Shown here: positions 7,240 to 16,468 of the stretch, one piece after another
Position numbering within the stretch: position 1 is the first letter of the stretch
Layout: every line of letters starts with the position of its first letter
Assembly: GCA_964530165.1 (NCBI GenBank)
Contig: CAZGYE010000053.1
Span: forward strand, 1 to 23,018
Length of the DNA: 23,018 nt
Direction of reading: 5' to 3'
Source: CAZGYE01 sp964530165
Lineage (GTDB): Bacteria > Planctomycetota > Planctomycetia > Planctomycetales > Planctomycetaceae
Program-made: the position numbers and the translations under genes
The notes under the pieces: generated by a model
Database searches by the model: none
What the model was told of the DNA's origin: nothing
Seen by the model: the letters and a program-made list of their open reading frames with translations, nothing else

Positions 7240-8481
7240 ATGCCTCGAAGCGACAATCATCAATGTCCAACATGGGAATATCTGTCGCGAGCTGGCATCG
7301 CGGTCGTGGTTCTGGTCACGAGCGTCAGCGTTGTGCAGGCCGAAACTCCGGAGAAAACCGGTGATGCAAACAAGAAAGCGTTGCTTCTTCGCTCAACGCC
7401 AAGCCCCAATGGACTGCAAGTCGCGGTCGACGTGGTCGCTCGCTCGAAGATCCACAACGACCTGTTCGTTGACATGGCTGGTCTGCGGCTATGGACAAAG
7501 GACAGCGATTCACTCAAGCGGTTGCGAGCGACTGTCGCAAAACCGACTGGTGCTCTTGGTGTCCGGAAACAGGTAGCCCGCAAGATCAAGGAGACGGGCG
7601 TCGAGCCGGACACAATCCCGGTGCATGGCGACGAGGGCAAGAAGCTGGGCACGCAGAACATGGTGCTCATCAAGGGCGGCGAGTACACACGCGCGGGAAC
7701 GTACTGGGACGCTTCCGGCGGCGGATTGGGCAAAGACGACAAGCCGTTTCGCGGTGACAAGTACCAGGTGCGCGTCTCGTCGTTTTACATCGACAAGTAT
7801 AAAGTCACCAACGAGGACTACTGCCGGTTTCTCAATGACGGCAACGCCGGTTACTGGACGCCATGGAATCTGTGGATCGGCAAGGCTGTCGAGGGTCGCA
7901 ATCGGGGCAAGTTTTTTCCTGCCGACAACTCACTGGCGCGGCACCCCGTTGTGCTGATCAACTGGTATCAGGCGCGCGGTTACGCCGAGTGGGCCGGCAA
8001 GCGGTTGCCGACCGAAGCGGAGTGGGAATTCGCCGCCACAGGACCCGAAGGCCGCAAGTACCCGTGGGGCAACGAGCCGCCGGATAAGACGCGAGCCGAC
8101 TATCCGATCAGGCACCGTCACACCGATCCCGTTGATGCCTTTCCCGCCGGAGCGACTCCCGATGGCGTGTTCCAGATGGCAGGCAATTCTGGCGAGTGGT
8201 GTGCCGACTACTTCGACAACGCGTCCTATCAGAAGGCTCCGCCCGGCGGTGTCGCCATCAATCCCACGGGTGCCAAACAGCCGTTCCAGCCTGACACATG
8301 GTACCGCTACCGTGTGATGTTCAAGGGCTGGTGCAAGGCGAATCGCCCCGAATACTTCACCTGCACAAAGCGCAACAGCCGCCCGCCATTGGCCGACTCC
8401 TCGGCCGGCATCAGCTTCCGGTGTGTAAGAAGTGCTTCGTGGGACGGCGCTCCACAGAGCAAGGTCAACAAGGGACCATGA
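7240..8481 (+). CDS. Exported FGE/SUMF1-family protein, short type (paralogue A)
   Basis: This 413-residue protein has a probable signal peptide (hydrophobic 18-34, cleavage near VQA/ET). An uncharacterised N-terminal domain spans about 45-130, followed by an FGE-sulfatase (C-type lectin-like) domain at about 139-397. Landmarks are MVLIKGGEYTRAG, FYIDKYKVTNEDYCRFLNDG, GKRLPTEAEWEFAA and the closing FRCVRS. True FGE enzymes use two cysteines five residues apart. Here the region reads GWC365KANRPEYFTC375, so the first position is Cys, the second is Pro, and another Cys sits at +10. Formylglycine formation is therefore doubtful. GGGAG at 7226-7230 sets ATG 7240 over an in-frame upstream extension. 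It starts 20 bp after arsM copy 2 and is probably cotranscribed with it. Confidence 0.85.
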   Translation: MPRSDNHQCPTWEYLSRAGIAVVVLVTSVSVVQAETPEKTGDANKKALLLRSTPSPNGLQVAVDVVARSKIHNDLFVDMAGLRLWTKDSDSLKRLRATVAKPTGALGVRKQVARKIKETGVEPDTIPVHGDEGKKLGTQNMVLIKGGEYTRAGTYWDASGGGLGKDDKPFRGDKYQVRVSSFYIDKYKVTNEDYCRFLNDGNAGYWTPWNLWIGKAVEGRNRGKFFPADNSLARHPVVLINWYQARGYAEWAGKRLPTEAEWEFAATGPEGRKYPWGNEPPDKTRADYPIRHRHTDPVDAFPAGATPDGVFQMAGNSGEWCADYFDNASYQKAPPGGVAINPTGAKQPFQPDTWYRYRVMFKGWCKANRPEYFTCTKRNSRPPLADSSAGISFRCVRSASWDGAPQSKVNKGP

Positions 8482-8490
8482 GGTTCGATC

Positions 8491-10065
8491 ATGCAAGTTT
8501 TGAAAGTGAGCTTGGCGGTTTGGCTCGGGTGTTCGTCTGCGCTGTTTGGTGCTTCGTACTATGTGAGCAATTCGGGAGATGACGGAAACGTGGGTACTGC
8601 CCCGACGGTGGCCTGGAGTAGCCTCGCGAAAGTCAACAGCTTCTCGTTTGCACCAGGCGACGTCGTCTATTTCGAGCGGAGCAGCGTCTGGCGCGGACAA
8701 CTCGTTCCGCACAGCGGCAACTCCCAGGGGTCGGTCACCTACACCGCCTACGGTGACGGCCCGACGCCGTTGATTCTGGGTTCCGTAGAAAAGAACCGGC
8801 CCGGTGATTGGAGCCAGCAGGCTCCCAACCTGTGGTGCAGCGGGCCGTTCCCGGTCGATGTGGGCAACATCATCTTCAACAATGGGCAGAGCTGCGGCAT
8901 CAAGGTTTGGAGCCGCGAGGACGTCAACGCGCCGAAGAAGTTCTGGTATGACGCCGGTCACAAATCGATCCTGTTATTCACTACAACGAATCCTGCCGAA
9001 TCGTTTGACGACATCGAGTGTGCTCTAAAACGGCACATCATCAACCAGGGCAGTAAGAGTTACGTCGTGTACGACGGTTTGCATTTGGCTTACGGGGCGG
9101 CGCATGGCATTGGCGGCGGAGGCACGCATCATATCATCGTGCGCAACTGCGACCTGTGCTTCATCGGCGGAGGGCATCAGCACTCGAAAAAGACGGCTCG
9201 TGGCGTGCGACACGTGCGCTACGGCAACGGCATCGAGTTCTGGGGCGGCGCCCACGACAACCTCGTCGAGAACTGCCGCATCTGGGACATCTATGACGCG
9301 GGCCTGACCAACCAGGGCAGCGGCCGCAATCAACAGTACAACATCACGTACCGCAACAATGTTGTTTGGAACTGCGAATACTCGTTCGAGTACTGGAATC
9401 GACCCGAAACTTCAACCACCCACAACATCAGGTTCGAGAACAACGTCTGCTTCAACGCCGGACGGGGCTGGAGCCACGGGCAACCGTATGAAAGAGGCTC
9501 ACATTTGCAGTTCTTTGATAACAGTGCAAAGACAGACAACTTCTATGTGAGAAACAATATCTTTCACAAAGCAGAAGCCGCGATCATCGTGATCGCTGCT
9601 GACAAGTGGAACGGCCTGGACAATTTGGTCCTGGATCACAACAGGTACTACCAACCGTCCGACAAGCGGCTTGCCTGGTGGCGCGGTGCGGGGGACGCAA
9701 ATCCCTTTTTCCCTCGTGATTTCGAGGCGTACAAAAAACTCACGGGAAAGGATGCCGGCTCTCGTCTGGTGACGCTCCGAAGCTGCGTTCTGAAGCCGGC
9801 AAGGTTGAGCTTGCGCGTGGGTGAATCGCGTCAGATCAAAGCCGCCGTGGTCTATTCTGACGGGACTTCGGTCAACGCGACACCGATTGTCTGTTTCCTA
9901 TCGTCAGCCTCATCCATTGTCACAGTGACGCCCGGCGGGAGGGTCCGCGCGATGCGTCCGGGCGCGGCCATCGTGACCGCAACCGTCGAAGGCCGACCGG
10001 CCGAGATGTCAGTGGTCGTGCAGTCCGGGAACATTGCGTCCGGAAACGAGAAGAAGCAACCATGA
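8491..10065 (+). CDS. Exported right-handed beta-helix protein with Ig-like (Big_2) C-terminus
   Basis: This is a 524-residue protein. The signal peptide is about 1-21 (cleavage near FGA/SYYVS). SYYVSNSGDDGNVGT is the common opening of secreted parallel beta-helix proteins. Residues about 55-400 contain turn-like repeats with Asn ladders (NLVENCRIWD, NITYRNNVVWNCEY, NIRFENNVCFNA, FYVRNNIFHKA) typical of PbH1 repeats, as in pectate-lyase-like polysaccharide enzymes. Residues about 432-512 fit a bacterial Ig-like group 2 domain (LRVGESRQIKAAVVYSDGTS, then VTVTPGGRVRAMRPGAAIVT). A carbohydrate-binding or cleaving role at the cell surface is likely, but catalytic residues cannot be assigned by eye. 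Its last four bases overlap the next start codon (ATGA). Confidence 0.85.
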   Translation: MQVLKVSLAVWLGCSSALFGASYYVSNSGDDGNVGTAPTVAWSSLAKVNSFSFAPGDVVYFERSSVWRGQLVPHSGNSQGSVTYTAYGDGPTPLILGSVEKNRPGDWSQQAPNLWCSGPFPVDVGNIIFNNGQSCGIKVWSREDVNAPKKFWYDAGHKSILLFTTTNPAESFDDIECALKRHIINQGSKSYVVYDGLHLAYGAAHGIGGGGTHHIIVRNCDLCFIGGGHQHSKKTARGVRHVRYGNGIEFWGGAHDNLVENCRIWDIYDAGLTNQGSGRNQQYNITYRNNVVWNCEYSFEYWNRPETSTTHNIRFENNVCFNAGRGWSHGQPYERGSHLQFFDNSAKTDNFYVRNNIFHKAEAAIIVIAADKWNGLDNLVLDHNRYYQPSDKRLAWWRGAGDANPFFPRDFEAYKKLTGKDAGSRLVTLRSCVLKPARLSLRVGESRQIKAAVVYSDGTSVNATPIVCFLSSASSIVTVTPGGRVRAMRPGAAIVTATVEGRPAEMSVVVQSGNIASGNEKKQP

Positions 10066-12125
10066 AACCATCTCTCCGCCTCTTGCCCGTCTTGATCGGG
10101 CTGAATGTTCTGTTGGATATCGCGGCAGGGGGTGGAACGCCGCCGCCGGTCAAGTCACCGATGACGGCGGAGCAGGCGAAACAGATGCAATCGAACTGGG
10201 CAAAGCATCTCAGCAGGGAGGTGGTCGCAACCAATTCGATTGGCATGAAGCTGGTGCTCATCCCGCCGGGTGAATTCCTCATGGGGACAACCGACAAAGA
10301 ATACGACCGGTTGATGGAAGTGGCACGCGGGAAACCGTGGGCCAGATGGTTTCAGCGGTTTGCTCGCACCGAGACGCCGGCGCATCGCGTCACGATCAGC
10401 AAGCCCTTCTATCTCGGTGCCACGGAAGTGACTGTCGGCCAATTCCGCCGGTTCGTCAAGGAAACCGGCTACAACGCGACCGGAAAAGCGATGAAGAGCG
10501 ACCCGGAACACACCGCCTCGCTGGCCGGGATGGGTTTTGAGAATGGCAAGTGGATTCGCAAAGTGGGCTACGATTGGCAGCACGTCGGCTACAAGATGAG
10601 CGACGATCATCCCGTCTTGAATGTGACGTGGTACGACGCGGTCGCCTTCTGCAAATGGCTCAGCAAGAAGGAAGGCGTGACGTACCGCCTGCCGACCGAA
10701 GCCGAATGGGCGCACGCTTGCCGCGCCGGTACCGAGACACGGCGGTTCTTCGGAAACGACCGCGATCCGCTGCCCGATTACGCCTGGGGCGAAGACAACT
10801 CCGGCAACCGCCCGCATCCCGTCGGCAAAAAGAGACCGAATCCCTTCGGCCTGTATGACATTTACGGCAACCTGTGGGAATGGTGCCACGACTGGAGCGA
10901 TTACGACTGGCCGGCCCGGAATATCAAAGGGACCTACTACGCCGTCTCGCCGAAAGTTGATCCGCAGGGCCCGGAGACGGGACGCGGCAAAGTCGTGCGT
11001 AGCGGTTCGTTCGACTTCGGCGCCCGCTCCGCCTTCCGCGTCTGGGGCGGCGGCCCCAACAACCGCCGCAACCACATCGGCTTCCGCGTCGCGATGACGA
11101 TTGCCGTATCTCGCGGTGACAACAAACAGCAGGGCAAAGCTCCTGACCAGTCACCGAAAGGAAACGCCGCGACACAGCCACCGGCGACGTTGAACCTCGC
11201 CGCAAGCCTCGTGAAATACGAGGCCAACCCGGTGCTCGACATCGGCCCGCGTGACGCCTTTGATGATGCGCACCTCGGCTGCCTGACGGTGCTTCAGCGA
11301 GGAAAGACATTTTACATGTGGTACGAGGGGAGCCGCGAACACGATCCGCATGGGAAGCCGTGGAAACTGGGGCTGGCGACTTCGGAAGATGGAATTCACT
11401 GGAGCAGATCGAATGAGAATCCCATTCCTGGCGTGACGGCGGGCAACAAGACAGTCAACGTCTCCCGGCCTGTGGCCATGATCGGTGACTTGTTTTACGC
11501 ATGGTCACCCACGGAGGAAAAGGCGCGAGGCGACTTCGGCTTTGGTTTCGCCACACTGGCGACGTCGCGCAACGGCACCCAATGGGAAAAATGCTTGTCC
11601 AGTCCGGTGTTTCCACGCCGTCAGGACCCCAGCATCCGCAAGATCGGCGACCGATTCTTTATGTGGTACACCAGCCGCCGCTGGAGCCGTGGTCAAAAAC
11701 ATATCCAGATCGGACTGGCCACGTCGCAACCCGGAGTAAACAACCTGGATAAGGTCAAATGGACTGATTCACCAACCAACCCGGTTCTTTCGATCGGAAA
11801 GCCGGGCGACTTCGACAGTGTTCATCTCGCCTATCCGCGCGTGCTGCGAATTGGCGGCACTTTTTACATGTGGTATCTGGGGGCTGACAAGTCCCGCTTT
11901 CGCCTGGGACTGGCCACATCGAGCGACGGCATTCACTGGACGAAATCCCCGGCCAATCCCGTGTTGAATGTTGGCAAACCGGGTACTTGGGATTCCGGCG
12001 CGATTTTCGGCTTCGATGTGCTGTGGATCTCTAACCGCGTTCACATCTGGTACGCCGCCGCCGGCACCGGCCGGAACGGAAAAAAGGCCATCCGCATCGG
12101 CTATGCCGGGAGCAAGCGACCATGA
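10062..12125 (+). CDS. Exported FGE-domain plus five-bladed beta-propeller protein
   Basis: This 687-residue protein begins with a hydrophobic signal-like segment (about 5-22). The FGE domain spans about 57-346 (TNSIGMKLVLIPPGEFLMG, RLPTEAEW, GLYDIYGNLWEWCHDW, IGFRVAM). It has no cysteines at the catalytic positions (VVRSGSFDFGARSAFRVW), so oxidase activity is unlikely. A low-complexity linker (about 350-375) leads to a propeller at about 380-687. Repeated units such as FYMWYEG, LGLATSEDGIHW, NPVLSIGKPGDFDS, FYMWYLG and LGLATSSDGIHW are typical of GH32/GH43/GH130-like five-bladed glycosidase folds. The catalytic acids of those families cannot be confirmed by eye. ATGA overlaps join it to both neighbours, so it is translationally coupled. 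Confidence 0.85.
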   Translation: MKPSLRLLPVLIGLNVLLDIAAGGGTPPPVKSPMTAEQAKQMQSNWAKHLSREVVATNSIGMKLVLIPPGEFLMGTTDKEYDRLMEVARGKPWARWFQRFARTETPAHRVTISKPFYLGATEVTVGQFRRFVKETGYNATGKAMKSDPEHTASLAGMGFENGKWIRKVGYDWQHVGYKMSDDHPVLNVTWYDAVAFCKWLSKKEGVTYRLPTEAEWAHACRAGTETRRFFGNDRDPLPDYAWGEDNSGNRPHPVGKKRPNPFGLYDIYGNLWEWCHDWSDYDWPARNIKGTYYAVSPKVDPQGPETGRGKVVRSGSFDFGARSAFRVWGGGPNNRRNHIGFRVAMTIAVSRGDNKQQGKAPDQSPKGNAATQPPATLNLAASLVKYEANPVLDIGPRDAFDDAHLGCLTVLQRGKTFYMWYEGSREHDPHGKPWKLGLATSEDGIHWSRSNENPIPGVTAGNKTVNVSRPVAMIGDLFYAWSPTEEKARGDFGFGFATLATSRNGTQWEKCLSSPVFPRRQDPSIRKIGDRFFMWYTSRRWSRGQKHIQIGLATSQPGVNNLDKVKWTDSPTNPVLSIGKPGDFDSVHLAYPRVLRIGGTFYMWYLGADKSRFRLGLATSSDGIHWTKSPANPVLNVGKPGTWDSGAIFGFDVLWISNRVHIWYAAAGTGRNGKKAIRIGYAGSKRP

Positions 12126-15100
12126 AGCCATCTCAAATACTTGCGATCATTGCATGTGTTGCCTGCTCAACGGCAGTCGCCGGTGAACCGCCGCCCCTGG
12201 CCAAAGCGCCGTTTGATGCCGAACAGGCCGGAAGATTTCAGCAACAGTGGGCCACTCATATCGGCAGACCGGTGGTTCACACGAATTCCATCGGTATGAA
12301 GCTCACACTGATTCCGCCCGGTGAGTTCCAGATGGGAGTCAGCGAAAAGGAGACGTATGAAAAGCTGCGCCGCAATATGCTCAAGAGCTCGAGTGTCCTG
12401 GAGCGCAATCTGGCGAGAGACGGAGGTCTGCTAGTTGAGATGCCGGCTCATCGGGTGCGACTGACCAAACCTTTTTACATGGGATCCTTTGAAGTCACCG
12501 TCGGGCAGTTCCGCCGGTTTGCCGAAGAAACCGGCTACAAGACTGATGCGGGACGCGGCCTTGTCTATGGCAAACCGTACAAAGGCAAGAAGCCCATTCG
12601 CACCTGGCGAACACCCCTGTATCCGGACCGCCCGCCCGACCAGCAGCAACCCAGAGACAACGACCCGGTCATGCACATCGACTGGAACGATTGCATGGCC
12701 TTCTGCAAGTGGCTCAGCAAAAAGGAAGTAAAGGAAGGTTACAAGTACTCGCTGCCGACCAGCGCCGAGTGGGAATTCGCCTGCCGGGCCGGGACGACCA
12801 CGTTGTGGTATTTCGGTGACGAGGATGCTTTCAAAAAGTTCCGGCACGAGTACGAATACATCTCGTGGAACGGGAAATCGCCGCGAGCCGTCGGGCAGGG
12901 CAAGCCGAATCCGTTTGGCCTGTACGACATGCACGGCAACATGATGGAATGGTGTGCCGACTGGCTGCACGAGCGGTACTACCTTGAGTCGCCGCTGAAC
13001 GACCCGACAGGTCCGCTCAACATGAACGAGGAACGGAACCGCCGCCGCATGGTTCGCGGGGGCGCGTTCGAGGTGGGGCGCTATTGGTCGCGCTCCGCCT
13101 GGTATGTCCGGATCGCACAGGGTTCGAATCAGCACCGGCATCCAGGGTTCCGAGTGGCGATGCACATCAAGGGAGTGAGAGGCGTGCCGCCGGCACCCGA
13201 GCCTCACATGCGAATCGTCGGTAAAGACAAAACTCCGGCCGATCCGATCGCCGCGCAAAACGCTGCCGTGAGGAAGGGTCGTCCGAAGGAGTTGACCATT
13301 AAGCTGAACGAGAACGTCAGCATGGAGCTCGTGCTTGTGCCGGCTGGGTCGTTCCTCATGGGCTCGCGGAAGGGCGGACGGTACGAGAGACCAGTGCATC
13401 CGGTCACCATCAGCAGGCTGTTCTACATCGGCAAATACGAGGTGACCCAACGCCAGTATGACGCGGTCATGGGTGCGAAAGACCGCGTGGAGCGCTGGGG
13501 AAAGTATAGTCCGGTTCGCTATCGCCCAAGACTTGTCGGTCCCGAAAAGCCTATGCACTACCTGAGCTGGAACGACTGGCAGGAGTTTCTAAAAACGCTC
13601 AACAAGAAAGTAGCCGTCTCGCTCCGCGAGACGAAGCCACATCACGCGGAGCGTGATGACTACTTTGCTTTACCCACCGAGGCGCAGTGGGAATACGCCT
13701 GCCGAGCCGGTTCGACAACCGAATACTCTTTTGGAGACGATCCGTCTTTGCTGAGAGAGTATGCGTCGTTTTGTGCGGACGACGCGCTTCACTGGGGTGA
13801 TCGGAATGTCCCCGATTTCACGGTCGGCCGCCGAAAACCGAACGCATGGGGCATCCATGACATGCACGGCAACGCGCAGGAATGGTGCGCCGACTGGTGG
13901 GACAAGGATTACTACAGCAAGTCGTCGCTGGTCGATCCGCAAGGGCCTGAAGAGGGTCATTTCAAGGTTCTGCGCGGGGGGAGCATTAGGAATTATAGTC
14001 GCTATGCGCGTTCGGCTTTCCGGTTTCGCATGCTTCCAGGCCTGCGGGATACGGCTAACTTTCATACCTCAGGGGCCCGGCTCGTCATCAACCTGAGTTC
14101 GGACACAGAGGTTTCCTCGATCCCAGCCGGCACGCCACCGACAGCCGTTGCGCCCTTGGGCGCTGCCCCGGCACAGCGCATTCAGAAACAATGGGCAAAG
14201 CATCTCGGCGAGAAGGTCGTTTTCACGAACTCGGTCGGCATGAAGATGGTGCTCATCCCCCCGGGTGAGTTCACGATGGGGACGACAGCAGCAGAACGAG
14301 AGAAGATGCTGGCGAAATTCAGAAGCAATCCGATCTTTGGCTGGTTCAGGGGCAACTCGGCAGGCGAAGTTCCAGCGCATCGCGTGCGAATTACAAAGCC
14401 GTTCTATCTCGCAACGACTGAGGTCACCGTCGAACAGTTCCGCCGGTTCGTGGAGGCCACCGGTTACAAAACCGACGTCGAACGCTCCGAAACACTGGGT
14501 GGTCGGAAAGGCGGATTTGCTTTCGTGCCCGACGACCCCGCCAGCAAGAAATGGTACGGCTGGCTCAGAAAGCCCGGCTACACCTGGCGGAATGTGGGTT
14601 ACAAGCAACCGGCCAGTCAGCCGGTCTTTAACGTCAGTTGGAACGATGCGACTGAGTTTTGCCGATGGCTCAGCAAAAAGGATGGCGCGAGGTACCGCCT
14701 GCCCACCGAAGCCGAATGGGAGTATGCCTGTCGAGCCGGCTCGACGACATGGTGGTCCTTCGGCAATGACTCGGCAAAGTTCGGCGACTACGGTTGGCAC
14801 GAAGGCAACTCGAAGAACAAACCGCAGCCGGTCGGCACGAAGAAACCGAACGCTTGGGGCATCTACGACATGCAGGGCAATTTGTTCGAATGGTGTGCCG
14901 ACTGGAAGGATGCAGAATACTACAAGCGGTCGCCGGTTGAGGATCCCCAAGGTCCGTCCGCTTCGCCCGGCAAGACGCGCGTGCTGCGAGGCGGCTCGTT
15001 CGACGGCGACCGGCTCATCAATCGACCGGCGTTTCGCGTCCAGGCCAATCAGCGAATCGGCTTTTTCCACATCGGCTTCCGCGTCGTGATGGAAACCAAA

Positions 15101-15127
15101 ACGAAGTCGGAGGAGACGAACCAATGA
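12122..15127 (+). CDS. Exported triple-FGE-domain protein
   Basis: This 1001-residue protein has a signal peptide of about 1-20 (cleavage near AVA/GE). Three FGE domains lie in a row: D1 about 52-350, D2 about 390-657 and D3 about 700-990. Each has the LPTxAxWE(F/Y)ACRAG core (about 211, 518, 860) and a GNxxEWCADW motif. All three lack cysteines where FGE oxidase needs them (for example RGGAFEVGRYWSRSAWYVRI), so these are probably binding or structural domains. D2 contains an 18-codon insert (residues 497-514) made entirely of a palindromic element. D3 resembles the FGE domain of the gene upstream more than D1 or D2, including the WAKHL lead-in and the (Y)xWxxVGYK segment. ATGA overlaps occur at both ends. 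Confidence 0.86.
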   Translation: MKPSQILAIIACVACSTAVAGEPPPLAKAPFDAEQAGRFQQQWATHIGRPVVHTNSIGMKLTLIPPGEFQMGVSEKETYEKLRRNMLKSSSVLERNLARDGGLLVEMPAHRVRLTKPFYMGSFEVTVGQFRRFAEETGYKTDAGRGLVYGKPYKGKKPIRTWRTPLYPDRPPDQQQPRDNDPVMHIDWNDCMAFCKWLSKKEVKEGYKYSLPTSAEWEFACRAGTTTLWYFGDEDAFKKFRHEYEYISWNGKSPRAVGQGKPNPFGLYDMHGNMMEWCADWLHERYYLESPLNDPTGPLNMNEERNRRRMVRGGAFEVGRYWSRSAWYVRIAQGSNQHRHPGFRVAMHIKGVRGVPPAPEPHMRIVGKDKTPADPIAAQNAAVRKGRPKELTIKLNENVSMELVLVPAGSFLMGSRKGGRYERPVHPVTISRLFYIGKYEVTQRQYDAVMGAKDRVERWGKYSPVRYRPRLVGPEKPMHYLSWNDWQEFLKTLNKKVAVSLRETKPHHAERDDYFALPTEAQWEYACRAGSTTEYSFGDDPSLLREYASFCADDALHWGDRNVPDFTVGRRKPNAWGIHDMHGNAQEWCADWWDKDYYSKSSLVDPQGPEEGHFKVLRGGSIRNYSRYARSAFRFRMLPGLRDTANFHTSGARLVINLSSDTEVSSIPAGTPPTAVAPLGAAPAQRIQKQWAKHLGEKVVFTNSVGMKMVLIPPGEFTMGTTAAEREKMLAKFRSNPIFGWFRGNSAGEVPAHRVRITKPFYLATTEVTVEQFRRFVEATGYKTDVERSETLGGRKGGFAFVPDDPASKKWYGWLRKPGYTWRNVGYKQPASQPVFNVSWNDATEFCRWLSKKDGARYRLPTEAEWEYACRAGSTTWWSFGNDSAKFGDYGWHEGNSKNKPQPVGTKKPNAWGIYDMQGNLFEWCADWKDAEYYKRSPVEDPQGPSASPGKTRVLRGGSFDGDRLINRPAFRVQANQRIGFFHIGFRVVMETKTKSEETNQ
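13610..13663 (+). repeat. REPIN-like palindromic element inside FGE domain 2 (54 bp)
   Basis: It is bounded by GTAG on the left and CTAC on the right. Hairpin 1 is GTCTCGC-TCC-GCGAGAC (13616-13632). Hairpin 2 is ATCACGC-GGA-GCGTGAT (13641-13657). Both have perfect 7-bp stems and complementary 3-nt loops. It is exactly 18 codons, begins on a codon boundary and reads VAVSLRETKPHHAERDDY in the host protein. A related 54-bp copy sits at the equivalent site of the gene at 19892. Confidence 0.8.
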
Positions 15128-16389
15128 GCAAAACTCCTGCGATCCTGACAACCATCGTGCTGGCGATCTCTGCGCGTGCGGACGATGCGGCGTCGCACCG
15201 CAAACCAACGAGCGCAAACCAGAAGGTCTATCTTCTCGTCTGTCCGCCAGATGACAACGATTGGGAACGGATTTCGACGAAACTGCCGTGGCCGAAGCGG
15301 AAGCGGATGGAAATCGAACGGGCGCAACGGTTCTTCAAGGTCGTTCCCCGATCCCAGGTTGATGAGTCACTCTACTTCGACACCTATGGCCTACGGTTCT
15401 ATGTCGGCAGCAAGAAGGATCTGGAGAAGCTCAAACGGCTTCCGGTCGAAGGCGACAATCGGGTCACGACGCAAGGCGGCCTGGTCCGCGTCGTGTTTGC
15501 ATGGCGGTATCGCGAAGTCGGCCTGCAGCCGCAACGCATTCCCGTGCATGGCGAAGCGGGCAAGAAGCTGGGCACCAGGAGCATGGTGTTCATCCAGGGC
15601 GGCGAGTACACGCGGACCGGCCGGTTCTACACGTCGCACATGGTCGGCAACGAGTACCTGCGTCCGCACAAGGGCGATAAATACCGCGTGCGCGTCTCGT
15701 CGTTTCACATCGACAAGCACAAGGTGACGAACGAGGAGTACGCACGGTTCCTCAACGACGGCAATCCCGGCTATTGGAATCCGTCGCCGTATGACGAGAC
15801 GATCACGCGCAAAGTGGGGCAGGTTTCCAACCTGCCAGATGATGCGAGGCAGGTTGGAAACCTGCCCCACACTGACGGCCGCTTCATCGTCGAACCGAAG
15901 AAGGCCCGCTGGCCGGTCGTCTGGGTGAACTGGTATCAGGCGGTCGGCTATGCCGAGTGGGCGGGCAAGCGGTTGCCGACGGAAGCGGAGTGGGAATTCG
16001 CCGCAGCCGGCAGCGAAGGCCGCAAGTATCCGTGGGGCCAGGAGGAACCGGACGCGACGCGAGTCAATCGTTCCGGCCAGCCGTATATTCCGGTCGATGC
16101 ACTGCCCGCCAGCGCGACGCCAGAAGGTGTCGTCGGCCTGATGAGCATTGCGGCCGAGTGGTGTGCCAACTATTACAGCGACAGCTACTACGACAAGGCC
16201 CCGAAGAGTGGCGTGCTGATCGATCCACAAGGCCCGTCGCGCGGTGATCCGAAAATGGACTACCGCCGGATGTTCAAAGGCTGGTGCATGGCTCGTAAAT
16301 CAGAGTTCTTCGAGTGCAGCAAACGCCACGCCCGCCCGCCTCTGCTCTCGTCGTCGATCGGTTTCCGCTGCGTGAAGTCGGCGGAATGA
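15124..16389 (+). CDS. Exported FGE/SUMF1-family protein, short type (paralogue C)
   Basis: This 421-residue protein has a short signal-like segment (about 5-19). The N-terminal domain shared with the other short paralogues spans about 33-145 (KVYLLVCPPDDNDW, VPRSQVDESLYFDTYGLRFY). The FGE domain spans about 153-418. The cysteine pattern is C388 and C398 (GWC...FFEC) with Ser at the second canonical position, plus C416 in FRCVKS. Residues 231-249 are encoded by a 57-bp palindromic element. The paralogue at 17729 runs straight through the same place without it (KRDENGRF against RK-insert-TDGRF). The start overlaps the previous stop as ATGA. The function is unknown, with exported glycan or protein binding most likely. 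Confidence 0.85.
   Translation: MSKTPAILTTIVLAISARADDAASHRKPTSANQKVYLLVCPPDDNDWERISTKLPWPKRKRMEIERAQRFFKVVPRSQVDESLYFDTYGLRFYVGSKKDLEKLKRLPVEGDNRVTTQGGLVRVVFAWRYREVGLQPQRIPVHGEAGKKLGTRSMVFIQGGEYTRTGRFYTSHMVGNEYLRPHKGDKYRVRVSSFHIDKHKVTNEEYARFLNDGNPGYWNPSPYDETITRKVGQVSNLPDDARQVGNLPHTDGRFIVEPKKARWPVVWVNWYQAVGYAEWAGKRLPTEAEWEFAAAGSEGRKYPWGQEEPDATRVNRSGQPYIPVDALPASATPEGVVGLMSIAAEWCANYYSDSYYDKAPKSGVLIDPQGPSRGDPKMDYRRMFKGWCMARKSEFFECSKRHARPPLLSSSIGFRCVKSAE
15814..15870 (+). repeat. REPIN-like palindromic element, perfect 23-bp arms, in-frame insertion
   Basis: The left arm (15814-15836) and right arm (15848-15870) are exact reverse complements of 23 bases around an 11-nt centre. Each arm itself folds as GGCAGGTT/AACCTGCC, so two hairpins can form. 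The ends are GTGG and CCAC. At 57 bp it adds 19 whole codons (GQVSNLP...QVGNLPH) to the host gene, starting exactly on a GTG codon. Confidence 0.85.
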
Positions 16390-16401
16390 AGTTATTGACG
16401 C

Positions 16402-16450
16402 CCCGATGCATCGGGTCATGGAAACACAACCGCCTGAATGCGGTTACTAC
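16402..16450. repeat. Two palindromes between paralogues C and D
   Basis: A perfect loopless 14-bp palindrome, CCCGATGCATCGGG, lies at 16402-16415. It is followed by a 6-bp hairpin, AACCGC-ctgaat-GCGGTT (16428-16445), which continues into ACTAC. On the minus strand the second hairpin has GTAG at its 5' side, as in REP elements. This may be a degenerate member of the palindrome family or an unrelated operator. Confidence 0.4.
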
Positions 16451-16468
16451 GAACTGGAGATGGAAACC

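Noticed and set aside
15814..15870. Intrinsic terminator or CRISPR-like repeat
   Set aside because: It lies inside an open gene, has no T run and is a single palindrome read as protein. There are no regularly spaced copies.
16406..16468. Upstream ATG starts for paralogue D
   Set aside because: They would add about 21 residues before the signal peptide and cross two palindromes. GGAG at 16456-16459 fits ATG 16469, giving the same length as paralogue E.
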